NCBI RefSeq assembly: GCF_964340395.1
Contig: NC_135550.1
Coordinates: 10,743,408 to 10,807,407 of the forward strand
Direction: 5' to 3'
DNA from: Glandiceps talaboti
Lineage: Eukaryota; Hemichordata; Enteropneusta; Spengelidae
DNA length: 64,000 bases
The notes under the pieces were generated by a model that worked only from the letters and a program-made list of their open reading frames with translations, ran no database searches and was not told the origin of the DNA. Made by a program: the position numbers and the translations under genes. Shown here in pieces: positions 63,051 through 64,000 of this stretch. Each line of letters opens with the position of its first letter. The first letter of the stretch is position 1.

Positions 63051-64000
63051 TCCGGGGCGTACACACACACACACACTATACTTGATACAAACTGGTCCCT
63101 GGTAGCATATAAAATAAGTCAAGTTGTGAAATATATGTATGTAGTGTAATTCATGATTTATACTAATAGTATAATGTTTTGTTGGAAAGACCCCAGACAG
63201 CTTCAACAAAGAAGTATGAAAATATATGGGGATCATGACATTTCACAGAATCTCCTTCAATGTGGTGGATATTGCCATGACAACCACAAGATATATGGAC
63301 AATTACCTAAATGAATGTCAGATAGTAAATATGTTTTGAAGACTTGTATTATGGCATGTTCCTTGACTTTAACAAGTGATTTTGTCTTACAAACAATAAT
63401 TTCAAGAATAATTTATTCCCATAAATTTAAAATATGTAAATTAATATACACCAAATTAGACATTAAATTCTATCCTTTTTATTCACTATTTATTTACAAA
63501 CAACCCTTTTTAATTACATAACATACCATTTACAATCAAATCTTAAAAAAATTACAAATAGTTGTAGTTTCTCTAAAGAACTTGTCTTCAAAGTCAAAAA
63601 ACCTGAATACATTTCTTAGTTTCGATATTTGCAAAATTATTTTTGTTTGACAAAATACATGCACTGTTAATGTTACAATCAATAAAAGTAATTTTTTATC
63701 ATTTAACTCACCAATTTTTGTGATTTGAATTATTAATGCAACACTAAGTTTGGCTTGGCAATTTTCCAATTCATACTTTTTTCAAGGACAGAAACAGTGG
63801 GTACATTTTATCCCCAAAACCCTAACTCATACGGATGTTCTTTTTGTCCTTTATCCCTGGATGCTGTTTATGGCACTTGAGGTTTATTTTTTTTGGTTCA
63901 ATCTCTAATGTCCTCACTTGTAACTAAAATTGCAAAAAAGCTGATACTACAGTTTGAAAATCTATATCCATAACTGCCCAATCAGCTTGTTCATCACCAT

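Larger units (their letters stand above)
58208..64000. other. Region upstream of GALNT7-C, no firmly supported gene
   Basis: The copy C promoter should lie just above 58207; the nearest TATA-like string on the minus strand is near 58361-58366. Two weak exon-like stretches were noted (61679-61751 minus, 61431-61553 plus). The rest holds a palindromic repeat (60583-61111), a CATA array (62917-63050) and AT-rich DNA to the window edge. Confidence 0.4.

Overview
The window is nuclear DNA of an animal, most likely a marine invertebrate. It is AT-rich, coding sequence is split into short exons with GT-AG introns, and introns are full of tetranucleotide and dinucleotide arrays and palindromic MITE-like repeats. 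I cannot fix the phylum from sequence alone. A hemichordate, amphioxus or lophotrochozoan would all fit.

Layout. (1) 945-1720, plus strand: the last two coding exons of an otubain deubiquitinase (OTUB1-like). (2) 4440-5245: two adjacent relics of the C-terminal tail of a non-LTR retrotransposon. (3) 6763-14554, plus strand: eight exons of a choline/ethanolamine kinase, with the final short exon not found. (4) 16978-27969, plus strand: a complete 11-exon GALNT7-like polypeptide N-acetylgalactosaminyltransferase (copy A, 611 aa). (5) 30437-31816, minus strand: an intronless 459-codon membrane protein I do not recognise. (6) 35325-44889, minus strand: a second GALNT7-like gene (copy B, 10 exons, 649 aa). 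(7) 47790-58207, minus strand: a third (copy C, 10 exons, 673 aa). (8) 58208-64000: mostly non-coding, with repeats and at best weak exon candidates.

The main result is a local cluster of three full-length GALNT7-like genes. Several of their exons do not appear as ATG-initiated open frames and were joined here by splice phase and family homology: the last exons of A and C, and exons 4, 5 and 7 of C. B and C share exon lengths almost exactly and are the closer pair. A is inverted relative to them, has an extra intron in the lectin domain and a shorter stem. All three keep the DxH metal site, the WGGE segment and the distal metal-binding His, so all look catalytically competent. The lectin domains have diverged: B has lost the CLD signature of its gamma repeat. 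Copy C carries a decayed duplicate of its own exon 7 inside intron 6, a GC-AG intron, and simple repeats that directly form or abut splice signals.

The GALNT7 family adds GalNAc to Ser/Thr of mucin-type glycoproteins in the Golgi, preferring already glycosylated peptides. The cluster would therefore extend the O-glycosylation repertoire of this animal. The intronless gene inside the cluster has no visible functional link to it.
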